Origin: Syngnathus acus
Taxonomy: Eukaryota > Chordata > Actinopteri > Syngnathiformes > Syngnathidae
Direction of reading: 5' to 3'
DNA: 64,000 nt
NCBI RefSeq assembly: GCF_901709675.1
Contig: NC_051089.1
Coordinates: 8,987,476-9,051,475, forward strand
Both the position numbers and the translations under genes were made by a program. Shown here piece by piece: positions 23,561-32,159 of the stretch; position 1 is the first letter of the stretch; the number at the start of each line of letters is the position of its first letter. The notes beneath the pieces were generated by a model that searched no databases, was not told the origin of the DNA, and saw only the letters and a program-made list of their open reading frames with translations.

Positions 23561-23630
23561 GGTTTAATAGTGTAGTGGTTAGTGCTCTGGACTCTCCCCC
23601 CAGCGACCCGGGTTCAAATCCCACTTTTCT
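23561..23630 (+). tRNA. tRNA-like unit 4, acceptor end lost
   Basis: Begins GGTTTAATAG; loop CTCTCCC, so CTC at the anticodon position. A and B boxes are intact, but after CCCAC the 3' acceptor strand is replaced by T-rich sequence. Pseudogene. The first telomere-like block follows it. Confidence 0.4.
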
Positions 23631-23706
23631 AATACATTTTATCATAGAAAATTTGCAACACAGTTGCTCGTGTGCTGCCCCATATAACCATACACCTACC
23701 AAAAAG

Positions 23707-24150
23707 TTAGGGTTAGGGTTAAAGCTAGGGTTAGGGTTAGAGCTAGGGTTAGGGTTAGAGCTAGGGTTAGAGCTAGGGTTAGGGCTAGGGTTAGAGCTAG
23801 GGTTAGAGCTAGGGTTAGAGCTAGGGTTTAGGGTTAGAGCTAGGGTTAGGGTTAGGGTTAGAGCTAGGGTTAGGGTTTGAGCTAGGGCTAGGGTTAGAGC
23901 TCGGATTGGGTTAGGGTTAGTGTTAGAGCTAGGGTTATGGTTAGAGCTAGGGTTAGGGTTAGAGCTAAGGTTAGGGTTAGAGCTAAGGTTAGGGTTAGAG
24001 CTAGGGTTAGGGTTAGAGCTAGGGTTAGGGTTAGAGCTAGGGTTAGGGCTCGGATTAGGGTTAGAGCAAGGGTTAGATCTAGGGTTTGGCTTAGAGCTCG
24101 GGTTAGATCTAGGGTTTGGCTTAGAGCTCGGGTTAGAGTTAGAGGTAGAA
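23707..24150 (+). repeat. Telomere-like block A1 (TTAGGG variants, 18-bp period)
   Basis: Built mainly of GGGTTAGGGTTAGAGCTA: two TTAGGG hexamers followed by a hexamer-like AGAGCT step. G-rich strand on plus. Variants with TTAGAGCTCGG and TTTGGCTTAG appear at the right end. The long open frames here are only a by-product of the 18-bp period. Confidence 0.9.
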
Positions 24151-24188
24151 TCCATAAAACCATATATATTCCATTCAATATGAGCGAG

Positions 24189-24260
24189 GGTTCCGTAGTG
24201 TAGTGGTTAGTGCTCTGGACTCTCACCCCAGCGACCTAGGTTCAAATCCCAGTGAGACCT
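24189..24260 (+). tRNA. tRNA-like unit 5, CTC anticodon
   Basis: GGTTCCGTAG start, loop CTCTCAC, CCTAGGTTCAAATCC in the T arm (one stem mismatch), ends GAGACCT. Nearly identical to unit 9, as expected from the block duplication. Confidence 0.5.
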
Positions 24261-24336
24261 AAAATATTTTGTCATAGAAGATTTGCAACACAGTTGCTCG
24301 TGTGCTGCCCCATATAACCATACACCTACCTAAAGG

Positions 24337-24820
24337 TTAGAGCTGGGGTTTGGTTTTGGGTTAGGGTTAGCGCTAGGATTAGGATAGAGCTAGGGTTAAG
24401 GTTAGGGTTAGGTTTAGAGCTAGGATTAGGGTTAGAGCTAGGGTTAGGGTTAGGGTTAGAGCTGGGGTTTGGTTTTGGGTTAGAGCTGGGGTTAGGGTTA
24501 GACCTAGGGTTAGGGTTAGCGCTAGGATTAGGGTTAGTGTTAGGGTTAGAGCTAGGGTTAGGGTTAGGGTTAAGGTTAGGTTTAGGGTTAGGTTTAGAGC
24601 TAGGGTTAGGGTTAGAGCTAGGATTAGGGTTAGGGTTAGAGCTAGGGTTAGGGTTAGGGTTAGAGCTAGGGTTAGAGCTAGGGTTAGAGCTAGGGTTAGG
24701 GTTAGAGCTAGGATTAGGGTTAGGGTTAGAGCTAGGGTAAGGGTTAGAGCTAGGGTTAGGGTTAGTGCTAGGGTTAGGTTTAGAGCTCGGGTCAGAGCTC
24801 GTTAGAGTTAGAGCTGGGGT
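24337..24820 (+). repeat. Telomere-like block B1
   Basis: TTAGGG-derived, with GAGCTAGGG and GAGCTGGGGTTTGG variants. It sits between CATATAACCAT and TCCATACAACCATAT, i.e. the same point in the unit as block A1. Confidence 0.9.
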
Positions 24821-24857
24821 CCATACAACCATATATATTCCATGCAATGTGAATGAG

Positions 24858-24929
24858 GGTTCCATAGTGTAGTGGTTAGTGCTCTGGACTCTCTCCCCAG
24901 TGACCTGGGTTCAAATCCCAGTGAGACCT
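24858..24929 (+). tRNA. tRNA-like unit 6, CTC anticodon
   Basis: GGTTCCATAG start, loop CTCTCTC, T arm CTGGG-TTCAAAT-CCCAG perfectly paired, ends GAGACCT (one acceptor mismatch, one G-T pair). One of the best-preserved copies. Confidence 0.5.
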
Positions 24930-25053
24930 AAAATATTTTATCATAGAAAGATTTGCAACACAGTCGCTCGTGTGCTGCCCCATATAACCATTATAACTAT
25001 TTGCTTGTGAGCTGCTCCACAAAACCATTAATATTCCATGCAATGTGAGCGAG

Positions 25054-25125
25054 GGTTCCGTAGTGTAGTGGTTAGTCCTCTGGACTCTCACGCCAATGAC
25101 CTGGGTTCAAATCCCATTGGAACCT
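25054..25125 (+). tRNA. tRNA-like unit 7, CTC anticodon, perfect acceptor stem
   Basis: Belongs to the second subtype: GGTTCCG paired with TGGAACC at the 3' end; loop CTCTCAC; anticodon stem weakened by GCCAA; T stem CTGGG/CCCAT with one end mismatch. Confidence 0.5.
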
Positions 25126-25252
25126 AAGACATTTTATCATAGAAGATTTGCAACACAGTTGCTCGTGTGCTGCCCCATATAACCATTTTAACTATTTGCT
25201 TGTGAGCTGCTTCATAAAACCATATACATATATTCCATGCAATGTGAGCGAG

Positions 25253-25322
25253 GGTTTAATAGTGTAGTGGTTAGTGCTCTGGACTCTCCCCCCAGCGACC
25301 CGGGTTCAAATCCCACTTTTCT
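25253..25322 (+). tRNA. tRNA-like unit 8, acceptor end lost
   Basis: Duplicate of unit 4 with the same GGTTTAATAG start and missing 3' acceptor strand. Pseudogene; precedes block A2. Confidence 0.4.
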
Positions 25323-25398
25323 AATACATTTTATCATAGAAAATTTGCAACACAGTTGCTCGTGTGCTGCCCCATATAACCATACACCTACCAAAAAG

Positions 25399-25878
25399 TT
25401 AGGGTTAGGGTTAGGGTTAAAGCTAGGGTTAGGGTTAGAGTTAGGGTTAGAGCTAGGGTTAGAGCTAGGGTTAGAGCTAGGGTTAGGGCTAGGGTTAGGG
25501 CTAGGGTTAGAGCTAGGGTTAGAGCTAGGGTTTAGGGTTAGAGCTAGGGTTAGGGTTAGGGTTAGAGCTAGGGTTAGGGTTTGAGCTAGGGCTAGGGTTA
25601 GGGTTTGAGCTAGGGCTAGGGTTAGAGCTCGGATTGGGTTAGGGTTAGTGTTAGAGCTAGGGTTATGGTTAGAGCTAGGGTTAGGGTTAGAGCTAAGGTT
25701 AGGGTTAGAGCTAAGGTTAGGGTTAGAGCTAGGGTTAGGGTTAGAGCTAGGGTTAGGGTTAGAGCTAGGGTTAGGGCTCGGATTAGGGTTAGAGCAAGGG
25801 TTAGATCTAGGGTTTGGCTTAGAGCTCGGGTTAGATCTAGGGTTTGGCTTAGAGCTCGGGTTAGAGTTAGAGGTAGAA
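25399..25878 (+). repeat. Telomere-like block A2
   Basis: Copy of A1 with small internal length changes: an additional TTAGGG near the start and one extra TTTGAGCTAGGGCTAGGG step. The right-hand third is virtually identical to A1. Confidence 0.9.
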
Positions 25879-25916
25879 TCCATAAAACCATATATATTCC
25901 ATTCAATATGAGCGAG

Positions 25917-25988
25917 GGTTCCGTAGTGTAGTGGTTAGTGCTCTGGACTCTCACCCCAGCGACCTAGGTTCAAATCCCAGTGAGACCT
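25917..25988 (+). tRNA. tRNA-like unit 9, CTC anticodon
   Basis: Duplicate of unit 5, starting GGTTCCGTAG and ending GAGACCT, lying 1,728 bp downstream of it. Confidence 0.5.
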
Positions 25989-26064
25989 AAAATATTTTGT
26001 CATAGAAGATTTGCAACACAGTTGCTCGTGTGCTGCCCCATATAACCATACACCTACCTAAAGG

Positions 26065-26796
26065 TTAGAGCTGGGGTTTGGTTTTGGGTTAGGGTTAGCG
26101 CTAGGATTAGGGATAGAGCTAGGGTTAAGGTTAGGGTTAGGTTTAGAGCTAGGATTAGGGTTAGAGCTAGGGTTAGGGTTAGGGTTAGAGCTGGGGTTTG
26201 GTTTTGGGTTAGAGCTGGGGTTAGGGTTAGACCTAGGGTTAGGGTTAGCGCTAGGATTAGGGTTAGTGTTAGGGTTAGAGCTAGGGTTAGGGTTAGGGTT
26301 AGGGTTAAGGTTAGGTTTAGGGTTAGGTTTAGGGTTAGAGCTAGGGTTAGGGTTAGAGCTAGGATTAGGGTTAGGGTTAGAGCTAGGGTTAGGGTTAGAG
26401 CTAGGGTTAGAGCTAGGGTTAGAGCTAGGGTTAGGGTTAGAGCTAGGATTAGGGTTAGGGTTAGAGCTAGGGTAAGGGTTAGAGCTAGGGTTAGGGTTAG
26501 TGCTAGGGTTAGGCTTAGGGTTAGGGTTAGGGTTAGGGTTAGGGTTAGGGTTAGGGTTAGGGTTAGGGTTAGAGCTAGGGTTAGGGTTAGAGCTAGGATT
26601 AGGGTTAGGGTTAGAGCTAGGGTTAGGGTTAGGGTTAGAGCTAGGGTTAGAGCTAGGGTTAGAGCTAGGGTTAGGGTTAGAGCTAGGATTAGGGTTAGGG
26701 TTCGAGCTAGGGTAAGGGTTAGAGCTAGGGTTAGGGTTACTGCTAGGGTTAGGTTTAGAGCTCGGGTCAGAGCTCGTTAGAGTTAGAGCTAGGGTC
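26065..26796 (+). repeat. Telomere-like block B2 with a pure TTAGGG run
   Basis: Copy of B1 lengthened to ~730 bp. It contains an uninterrupted (TTAGGG)n run of about 58 bp at 26515-26572, the longest perfect telomeric stretch in the window, and then repeats the B-type internal order. This looks like expansion by unequal exchange or slippage. Confidence 0.9.
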
Positions 26797-26832
26797 CATA
26801 CAACCATATATATTCCATGCAATGTGAATGAG

Positions 26833-26904
26833 GGTTCCATAGTGTAGTGGTTAGTGCTCTGGACTCTCTCCCCAGTGACCTGGGTTCAAACCCCAGTGAG
26901 ACCT
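26833..26904 (+). tRNA. tRNA-like unit 10, CTC anticodon
   Basis: Duplicate of unit 6 with loop CTCTCTC; the B box is changed to GGTTCAAACCC, ending GAGACCT. Confidence 0.5.
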
Positions 26905-27028
26905 AAAATATTTTATCATAGAAAGATTTGCAACACAGTCGCTCGTGTGCTGCCCCATATAACCATTATAACTATTTGCTTGTGAGCTGCTCCATAAAAC
27001 CATAAATATTCCATGCAATGTGGGTGAG

Positions 27029-27100
27029 GGTTCCATAGTGTAGTGGTTAGTCCTCTGGACTCTCACTCCAATGACCTGGGTTCAAATCCCATTGGAACCT
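27029..27100 (+). tRNA. tRNA-like unit 11, CTC anticodon, perfect acceptor stem
   Basis: GGTTCCA at the 5' end pairs fully with TGGAACC at the 3' end. Anticodon arm CTGGA-CTCTCAC-TCCAA pairs except at its base. B box GGTTCAAATCC. Together with unit 12 the best candidate for a transcribed copy. Confidence 0.55.
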
Positions 27101-27223
27101 AAGACATTTTATCATAGAAGATTTGCAACACAGTTGCTCGTGTGCTGCCCCATATAACCATTATAACTATTTGCTTGTGAGCTGCTCCATAAAACCATAA
27201 ATATTCCATGCAATGTGGGTGAG

Positions 27224-27295
27224 GGTTCCATAGTGTAGTGGTTAGTCCTCTGGACTCTCACTCCAATGACCTGGGTTCAAATCCCATTGGAACCT
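27224..27295 (+). tRNA. tRNA-like unit 12, CTC anticodon, perfect acceptor stem
   Basis: Same sequence as unit 11, 195 bp further on; the whole repeat unit is nearly unchanged, pointing to recent tandem duplication. Confidence 0.55.
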
Positions 27296-27418
27296 AAGAC
27301 ATTTTATCATAGAAGATTTGCAACACAGTTGCTCGTGTGCTGCCCCATATAACCATTATAACTATTTGCTTGTGAGCTGCTCCATAAAACCATAAATATT
27401 CCATGCAATGTGGGTGAG

Positions 27419-27490
27419 GGTTCCATAGTGTAGTGGTTAGTCCTCTGGACTCTCACTCCAATGACCTGGGTTCAAATCCCAGTGAGATCT
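27419..27490 (+). tRNA. tRNA-like unit 13, CTC anticodon
   Basis: Hybrid of the two subtypes: 5' part like units 11-12 (ACTCCAATGACC), 3' part CCCAGTGAGATCT. T stem intact, acceptor stem weakened. A truncated 14th unit begins at 27614 and stops after GGTTCCATAGGGTAG, at the junction with the 235-bp satellite. Confidence 0.45.
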
Positions 27491-27629
27491 AAAACATTTT
27501 ATCATAGAAAGATTTGCAACACAGTTGCTCGTGTGCTGCCCCATATAACCATTATAACTATTTGCTTGTGAGCTGCTCCATAAAACCATATATATTCCAT
27601 GCAATGTGAGCGAGGGTTCCATAGGGTAG

Positions 27630-29010
27630 AGAGTAGCTCCGGCAGAACGTGAAAATGACCAAAAACTTTTCACGCAGGTGGACTTAACGAGGGAATCTTG
27701 GAAAACATGTTGGAATGCGGCCCCGAGGACTAGAGCTTGACACCTGTGACCTTTGACCATGATATTTCCGTAATAAAGTGGCCTGTTATTAGGTACACTT
27801 GAAAATGGCGGTGTACCTAATGGAGTGTCCGTGTGCTTCCCTCGTTAAGTGCACCTGCGGGAAAAGTTTTAGCTCCTGCACACGTGAAAATGACCAAAAA
27901 CTTTTCACGCAGGTGCGTTTAACGAGGGTAACTTGGAAAACATGTTGGAACGCGGCCCCGAGGACTAGAGCTTGACACCTGTGACCTTTGACCATGATAT
28001 TTCCCTAATAAAGTGGCCTGTTATTAGGTACGCTTGAAAATGGCGGTGTACCTAATGGAGTGTCCGTGTGATTCCCTCGTTAAGTGCACCTGCGGGAAAA
28101 GTTTTAGCTCCTGCACACGTGAAAATGACCAAAAACTTTTCACGCAGGTGCGTTTAACGAGGGTAACTTGGAAAACATGTTGGAACGCGGCCCCGAGGAC
28201 TAGAGCTTGACACCTGTGACCTTTGACCATGATATTTCCCTAATAAAGTGGCCTGTTATTAGGTACGCTTGAAAATGGCGGTGTACCTAATGGAGTGTCC
28301 GTGTGATTCCCTCGTTAAGTGCACCTGCGGGAAAAGTTTAGCTCCTGCACACGTGAAAATGACTAAAAACTTTTCACGCAGGTGTGTTTAACGAGGGTAA
28401 CTTGGAAAACATGTTGGAACGCGGCCCCGAGGACTAGAGCTTGACACCTGTGACCTTTGACCATGATATTTCCCTAATAAAGTGGCCTGTTATTAGGTAC
28501 ACTTGAAAATGGCGGTGTACCTAATGGAGTGTCCGTGTGATTCCCTCGTTAAGTGCACCTGCGGGAAAAGTTTTAGCTCCTGCACACGTGAAATGACCAA
28601 AAACTTTTCACGCAGGTGCGTTTAACGAGGGTAACTTGGAAAACATGTTGGAACGCGGCTCCGAGGACTAGAGCTTGACACCTGTGACCTTTGACCATGA
28701 TATTCCCTAATAAAGTGGCCTGTTATTAGGTACGCTTGAAAATGGCGGTGTACCTAATGGAGTGTCCGTGTGATTCCCTCGTTAAGTGCACCTGCGGGAA
28801 AAGTTTTAGCTCCTGCACACGTGAAAATGACCAAAAACTTTTCACGCAGGTGCGTTTAACGAGGGTAACTTGGAAAACATATTGGAACGCGGCCCCGAGG
28901 ACTAGAGCTTGACACCTGTGACCTTTGACCATGATATTTCCCTAATGAAGTGGCCTGTTATTAGGTACACTTGAAAATGGCGGTGTACCTAATGGAGTGT
29001 CCACGTGACG
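27630..29010 (+). repeat. ~235-bp satellite, about six tandem copies, hairpin-rich
   Basis: The marker GAAAATGGCGGTGTACCTAA starts at 27801, 28035, 28271, 28504, 28738 and 28973, spacing 233-236 bp. Copies are very similar. Each holds a perfect or near-perfect inverted pair TTAGGTACAC / GTGTACCTAA around 12 bp, and a larger imperfect palindrome: CCCTCGTTAAGTGCACCTGC with its GGGAAAAGTTTT continuation faces AAAACTTTTCACGCAGGTGC and its GTTTAACGAGGG continuation, separated by ~25 bp. The recurring 68-codon frames are by-products of the repeat. Confidence 0.92.
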
Positions 29011-29039
29011 TCACAGATCAAACAGCCAATCAGGAGGTG

Positions 29040-29144
29040 GGGTGGAGGGCGGGTGTGGCACTTTTCACTTAAGCTTTTTCCCTATTGAAGTGGCCTGTGA
29101 TTAGGTACACCTCATGGACACTACAATAGGTACACTACACGAGG

Positions 29145-29175
<31 letters not shown>
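29040..29175. repeat. Satellite-derived flank and (TAAA)n
   Basis: 29080-29140 holds a diverged copy of the hairpin motif (GTGGCCTGTGATTAGGTACA then AATAGGTACACT), followed by (AATA)n at 29147-29175. GCCAATCAGGAGG at 29023-29035 precedes it. The same 'gtggcc...ttaggtac' phrase occurs reversed at 33529-33560 (GGTGTACTTAATATTGTGAC), so the family is dispersed. Confidence 0.6.
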
Positions 29176-29179
29176 GAAA

Positions 29180-29550
29180 GTGTAGTGAACGATTCGGTGA
29201 ACGATTCTTTTGAACAAATATTTTGAATGAATCATTTCAAAAGATTCGGTTCACTTAATAACTGGAATGCACATTACTCGTACAAAACAGTGCAGACGAC
29301 CATCGGCTGCCAGGTCGAAATAGCCGACTGGATAATGACACGGGCTCTTGCTCGGTAAGAACTTGGTTTGATCCCAGGTGTGAGAGATTACCGAACTGTG
29401 CAATTAACCCTTCAATGCACCAGCTTCAATGCGCATTACTGACACCTACTAGTTGAAGTCATATGAACTGAAAAAAGAACGAATCACTTTAGGAAGTGAT
29501 TCGTTCACTGAAAGAATTGGTTCTTTTGAATGAATCGTTCACTCACGAGC
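29180..29550 (-). repeat. Right inverted arm of the repeat island
   Basis: 29480-29546 is the reverse complement of the left arm at 21889-21957. A related, internally palindromic stretch of GTGAACGATTC / GAATCATTTC phrases lies at 29184-29255. Together they delimit the island on its right. Confidence 0.7.
29300..29395 (+). pseudogene. tRNA-like / SINE-head relic
   Basis: GGTTTGATCCCAGGTGTGAG at 29366-29385 matches a pol III B box (GGTTCGANTCC) with one change. About 50 nt upstream is TAGCCGACTGGATAAT, placed like an A box. The cloverleaf cannot be fully drawn. Unrelated in sequence to the 72-nt units of the array. Confidence 0.4.
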
Positions 29551-29664
29551 CAACACGAATCTGTTCATATGAACACATCGGTGACACATCAGTTGCATCA
29601 CACCAGAAGGTCTTGTTCACAATCTTTTGTCAGTGTTATGTGAAATAAAAAAAAACGGATTAAA

Positions 29665-29885
29665 CTAGGGTTAGGGTTTCAAACTAGGCTTTCAAACAAG
29701 GGTTAGGGTTTCAAACTAGAGTTAGGGTTCTAACTAGGGTTTCAAACTTGGGTTTAGGGATTCAAACTAGGGTTTAAAATTAGGGTTAGGGTTTAAAACT
29801 AAGGTTTAAAACTAGGGGTTAGGGTTTCAAACAAGGGTTAGGGTTTTAAAGTAGGGTCTCAAACTAAGGTTAAGGTTTTAAAAGT
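29665..29885 (+). repeat. Second telomere-like array with TTTCAAAC spacers
   Basis: AACTAGGGTTAGGGTTTCAA repeated in degenerate form about ten times. TTAGGG units are joined by TTTCAAACTAGGG or TTTAAAACTAGGG rather than by the AGAGCT step of the first blocks, so it is a separate lineage of telomere-like repeat, in the same orientation. Confidence 0.85.
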
Positions 29886-29980
29886 ATTTCAAGTATCGGT
29901 GAATTGGCCTACTCTGAGTGTATACTCGTACTTATATCGGTCTGGAAAATAGTGGATTCGAACGTCACTCTAAAGGATTC
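29885..29980. mobile_element. Dispersed fish repeat fragment (TATCGG-rich)
   Basis: AAGTATCGGTGAATTGGCCT, then ACTCGTACTTATATCGGTCT and a GATTCGAACGTC stretch, resembles a repeat frequent in percomorph genomes with 'gtatcggt...actcgtactcgtatcggtctg'. The family name is not known to me with certainty. Confidence 0.4.
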
Positions 29981-32116
29981 TAATGTGTAAGAAATTTAAC
30001 AAAATGCAAAAACCCTATTGTGTTCCTTCAGAGTATAATACTTGTTGAATGTGTCTAACCGGAAGAGAAGGAGCCTCATGCACCTTTCTGCTAACAGCGT
30101 CTCTTTTGTGCTCACGTCCAGCGTCTGCAGTGTGGTTGCCGTTGTGTTGCAACAGCTCTTTGTGGCGTCTGAGGCTTCCCACAATTAACCATTAGAGACG
30201 AGCAACAAACAAAGGGTGATGTTGCCATCCGTGACCATCTGCTCGGTGACATGTCAGCGTGCTGGGCTGCAGACTTGAAGGAAGCAGCGCTTCAAGGAAA
30301 GATAACAGTTTCTGAAAGTAACCACTGAGTAACAACGGAGGACATCCTCTCACCCAAAGTCAGCTGGGATAGGCTCCCGTGCAACCACTAAATCTTAACC
30401 CTGACCATAACCCCCTTAAACCCGAACAGAACACTAACACCTTACCATTGCTGAATGCTAAAACGACTCTAATAGTAAACTACTCAAAACCCAACGCCAA
30501 CAAAATAATAAACCTAAAAGTCTTTTAATTTCAATGCAATATGGCGGATGAAAGTTGACAATAAGCATGACATACATTTCTTCTCAGTTTTCTTCTGCAA
30601 AGGTCTGACGCAGGACGGGTTTGTGTCACAAGACACTGAAACCGACGGGGTCTCATGGGATAAAACTGGTTTAGAATCAGTGTGGCTGAGATGAGAATAG
30701 GTGTCCAGAGGGGAAGTGGAAGAGCACACAGGAGACACAGGTGGACAGCGATCCCACAACCTGGGACACAATGACAAAGCCACCCACGATTTTTTTTCTT
30801 TCACACGCAAACACACGCACACACACGCACACACACACACACACTGAGCAAGCTTCATATCCGCTTATCAGTATCGGTTGGAACCTAAATTTGTTCTTGC
30901 TCTCCACCTACTGTTTGGTTCCAAAGAGTGACTGTTTTGTGGGATTGAAACTTGCAATATGCAAAATATGTTTGTAGAGAAATAGAAATGTATGATGGCG
31001 CTCATACAAACACACAAATTTAATGCCCAATATTTTACAATTCCATGGTAAAACATAAATTGTATCGATACTAAACACATATGACAAGTGCAGCCATTAA
31101 ATGTTTTAGATTCATTTGCATGTTTAATAGTGTACACCTAAAAATACTTGAGTGTTCAAAATTAATTTGTACATGACAATACCTGACAATGAAAATTATT
31201 TTCTCAATTCCAACTGTAATGCTTTACAATTTTCATGCTATTCAGGGTTAGACTGATTTACAACTGCACGGCATCACACAATGTAAAGTAATCAACAGTG
31301 GTTTTATGTGCGAGCTCTTCATTGGCTCTCACTATCAAGTTTCCAGTGAGTGTCGGTTAGCACATACCGACAGAATCAGCTGCAACTGTCAAATCCTGAG
31401 GATGGGCCCACTGTAGGCCTGTCCGACGACAGATGGGACCTTGCGTCAGTTATTGCCCAGGATGCTGCAGGCTGACAAGATCCTTGACCGCCTGATCTGA
31501 TTTGGACAGGAAACACAGGAAGGAGCCCAGGAAGATGATCCAGCACACAACTTCTCCCCAAAAAAGAGGAACAGATATGCAGACATGCGATGGACAACTC
31601 CTGGCATTTGTCAACTCATGATAGTGAAAGATAAAACACACATGAATTAATCAAAGAATTCTTTATACCAAACCTGTGTTTGTCATGGTACCCATGACAA
31701 TGACACAAGAAAAACTAAAAAGATTAAAAGTAAGCTAAACTAAAATAAAGTCGTACATTTTCAAAATGGAAGCTTAAGTTTCCACTGATATATTGCTGAG
31801 TTGTAGAAAACTCAAGATTGGTTTCATGTTCGACTGAAACAAAACTGAGAGGTAAGAATGGAAGAAGATGCAGACATTGTAGGGGAACACCCGGCTGGGG
31901 TAAATATCTCGGGGGAGCCTGAGCACAGTATTGACATGCATCACAGCTCAGTGCACTCACTTTTTATGTGTTTGCATGCAAAACAGTCGGTATGTGGGCA
32001 GCCAGTAACGTGATGTAACATACAACAAAAACATCAGTGCTGCTGCCTTGTGCATGAGTTACAAAGAACACGATATACTGCATTAGGAAATCATACTTAT
32101 TCATAATGATCATCTT

Positions 32117-32118
<2 letters not shown>
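29981..32118. other. Non-coding DNA with a short LINE fragment and a CA tract
   Basis: 30355-30388 (AGTCAGCTGGGATAGGCTCC) is a fragment of the L2-like 3' end also seen at 32.2 and 62.2 kb. A (CA)n/(CACG)n tract lies at 30801-30845. The remainder, including 30900-32118, holds no gene I recognise. Confidence 0.5.

Positions 32119-32159
<41 letters not shown>

Larger units (their letters stand above)
22960..27625 (+). repeat. Higher-order tandem array: ~195-bp tRNA-like units with telomere-like inserts
   Basis: Thirteen tRNA-like units plus a truncated one, all on the plus strand. Adjacent starts are 187-199 bp apart where no insert intervenes. Each unit has a 5' flank (CATAAAACCATA, ATTCCATGCAATGTGAGCGA), the 72-nt tRNA-like part, an AAAATATTTTATCATAGAA-like 3' flank, then TTTGCAACACAGT and GCTCGTGTGCTGCCCCATAT. 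In four units the spacer between CATATAACCAT and TCCATAAAACCATAT is replaced by a TTAGGG-derived block. Segments 23.47-25.16 and 25.16-26.95 kb are near copies of each other. Confidence 0.9.

Noticed and set aside
23707-26796. True chromosome end
   Set aside because: TTAGGG blocks are interrupted, embedded in tRNA-like units, and followed by 37 kb of ordinary DNA; they are interstitial.
23520-26840. Open frames of up to 260 codons on both strands with Leu-Gly-Leu-Glu or Asn-Pro-Ser-Ser repeats
   Set aside because: They result from an 18-bp telomere-derived repeat without stop codons; the length is a multiple of three by chance and every frame shows the same periodicity.
27437-28932. Repeated ~68-codon minus-strand frames (starting Met-Val-Lys-Gly-His) in the 235-bp units
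   Set aside because: They are identical because the satellite is tandem; frames break in units with single-base indels and no family resemblance exists.
27630-29010. CRISPR-like direct repeats
   Set aside because: Units are ~235 bp with no short-repeat/spacer alternation, and the DNA is eukaryotic.
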